DNA of 64,000 nt. It comes from CAYSSG01 sp964433635 (GTDB taxonomy: Bacteria; Atribacterota; Phoenicimicrobiia; Phoenicimicrobiales; Stramentimicrobiaceae). Made by a program: the position numbers and the translations under genes. Below the pieces are notes generated by a model. It did no database searches. It was given only the letters and a program-made list of their open reading frames with translations, and was not told the origin of the DNA. Shown one piece after another: positions 63,574-64,000 of the stretch (its first letter is position 1; the number at the start of each line of letters is the position of its first letter). The DNA lies in the NCBI GenBank assembly GCA_964433635.1, contig CAYSSG010000003.1:1-64000 (forward strand), read 5' to 3'.

Positions 63574-64000
63574 TTCATTATTATCGCTTTCATAGAAAGA
63601 TACTATTCTCTGACTTGAAAATTGAAAATTTGCAAAGGGTAGATCCAGAATTGGTAAATAATAGGAAGAATAAATACCTTTATTATCTGGTGGGAAGAGA
63701 CTGGCAAACAGTAAATCCCCTGGCTGTCCTTATTCATCCTGACCAGGTTTCCGGTAAAAAAGTTGAAATCAATATTTTGCAAAAACCTGACGAATCAAGT
63801 AAAGAATTCAGCATTTTTCCTGAATGGATTCAGGAAAAAATCAAGCGCAAAGAAATTGGTCTCTGCAATTACACCTACCCCCGCTGGAAGCATCGCCTGG
63901 AATGGATACCCCCGGAGAGATGGCACGTAAATATTATAGGACTGGGAAATGTGGGCGGAACGCTTTTGACTGCTTTATGTTTACTGGGAGGTGATAGAAT
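63570..64000 (+). CDS. Rossmann-fold protein, partial (cut by the window end)
   Basis: Starts ATG 63570, overlapping the giant gene by ATGA, with AAAGGAGGT 4-5 nt upstream. The 143 visible residues are an N-terminal domain of about 115 residues that I do not recognise, then VNIIGLGNVGGTLLTAL, a GxGxxG dinucleotide-binding strand-loop-helix. It may be an NAD-dependent dehydrogenase or a nucleotide-binding partner of the giant protein. The coupling implies equal expression. Confidence 0.7.
   Translation, partial: MIHYYRFHRKILFSDLKIENLQRVDPELVNNRKNKYLYYLVGRDWQTVNPLAVLIHPDQVSGKKVEINILQKPDESSKEFSIFPEWIQEKIKRKEIGLCNYTYPRWKHRLEWIPPERWHVNIIGLGNVGGTLLTALCLLGGDR

Overview
The window is 64 kb of AT-rich (roughly 40% GC by eye), densely packed bacterial DNA with strong Shine-Dalgarno sites, many ATGA-coupled gene pairs and good sigma70-type promoters. 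Gene content is that of a strict anaerobe: molybdenum hydroxylases, a YgfK-type Fe-S flavoprotein, 2-hydroxyacyl-CoA dehydratase-like proteins with an activase, a sodium:solute symporter. The BMP-type binding protein has a Sec signal peptide without a lipobox cysteine, which hints at a diderm envelope. An Atribacterota-like or deep Clostridia-like organism fits, but I cannot fix the phylum from sequence alone. I saw no rRNA, tRNA, CRISPR array, insertion sequence or prophage.

Region 1 (1-1600): an RRM-type RNA-binding protein behind a structured leader, and a stand-alone purC.

Region 2 (1850-28290, all + strand): a large purine uptake and anaerobic purine/urate breakdown locus. It has a BMP/NupNOPQ-like ABC importer and two complete three-component xanthine-dehydrogenase-family enzymes, the second with its molybdenum subunit split over two coupled genes. 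It also has an 8-oxoguanine-deaminase-like enzyme, SsnA, YgfK, adenine deaminase, an allantoinase-like cyclic amidohydrolase, YgeY, the YgeW transcarbamylase and a PLP lyase-like enzyme. Two genes are decayed: carbamate kinase has lost its middle and is frameshifted, and a short frameshifted remnant of a TRAP-transporter DctQ subunit lies between xdh and the amidohydrolase.

Region 3 (28350-33420, - strand): a trehalose/alpha-glucoside operon of beta-phosphoglucomutase-like HAD plus trehalose-phosphatase (one fused protein), a GH65 phosphorylase fused to a degenerate response-regulator receiver domain, and a tandem-CBS protein.

Region 4 (33630-50230): mixed housekeeping and accessory genes: NamZ-like muramidase, LOG-family protein, methyltransferase, GT2 glycosyltransferase, SDR, an HtpX-like protein without zinc ligands, a DUF3796-like membrane peptide, a pair of HgdB-like proteins with an HgdC-type activase, SfsA, a PlsC-like acyltransferase with zinc ribbon, an orphan PgsW, a histidine phosphatase, a small membrane protein with an SSS transporter, and an aminotransferase.

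Region 5 (50460-64000): flavodoxin-like protein, beta-CASP nuclease, inositol-phosphatase family enzyme, oligoendopeptidase F, a secreted protein with a duplicated motif, NAD(P)HX repair enzyme, FmdB-type zinc ribbon. It ends with a 1667-residue multidomain protein (HD, helical solenoid, NMNAT-like, GNAT-like, PRTase-like) translationally coupled to a Rossmann-type protein cut by the window end.

The most unusual items are the GH65-pseudoreceiver fusion, the giant nucleotide-enzyme-like protein, the split molybdenum subunit, the two decayed genes inside the purine locus, and the M48 pseudopeptidase.
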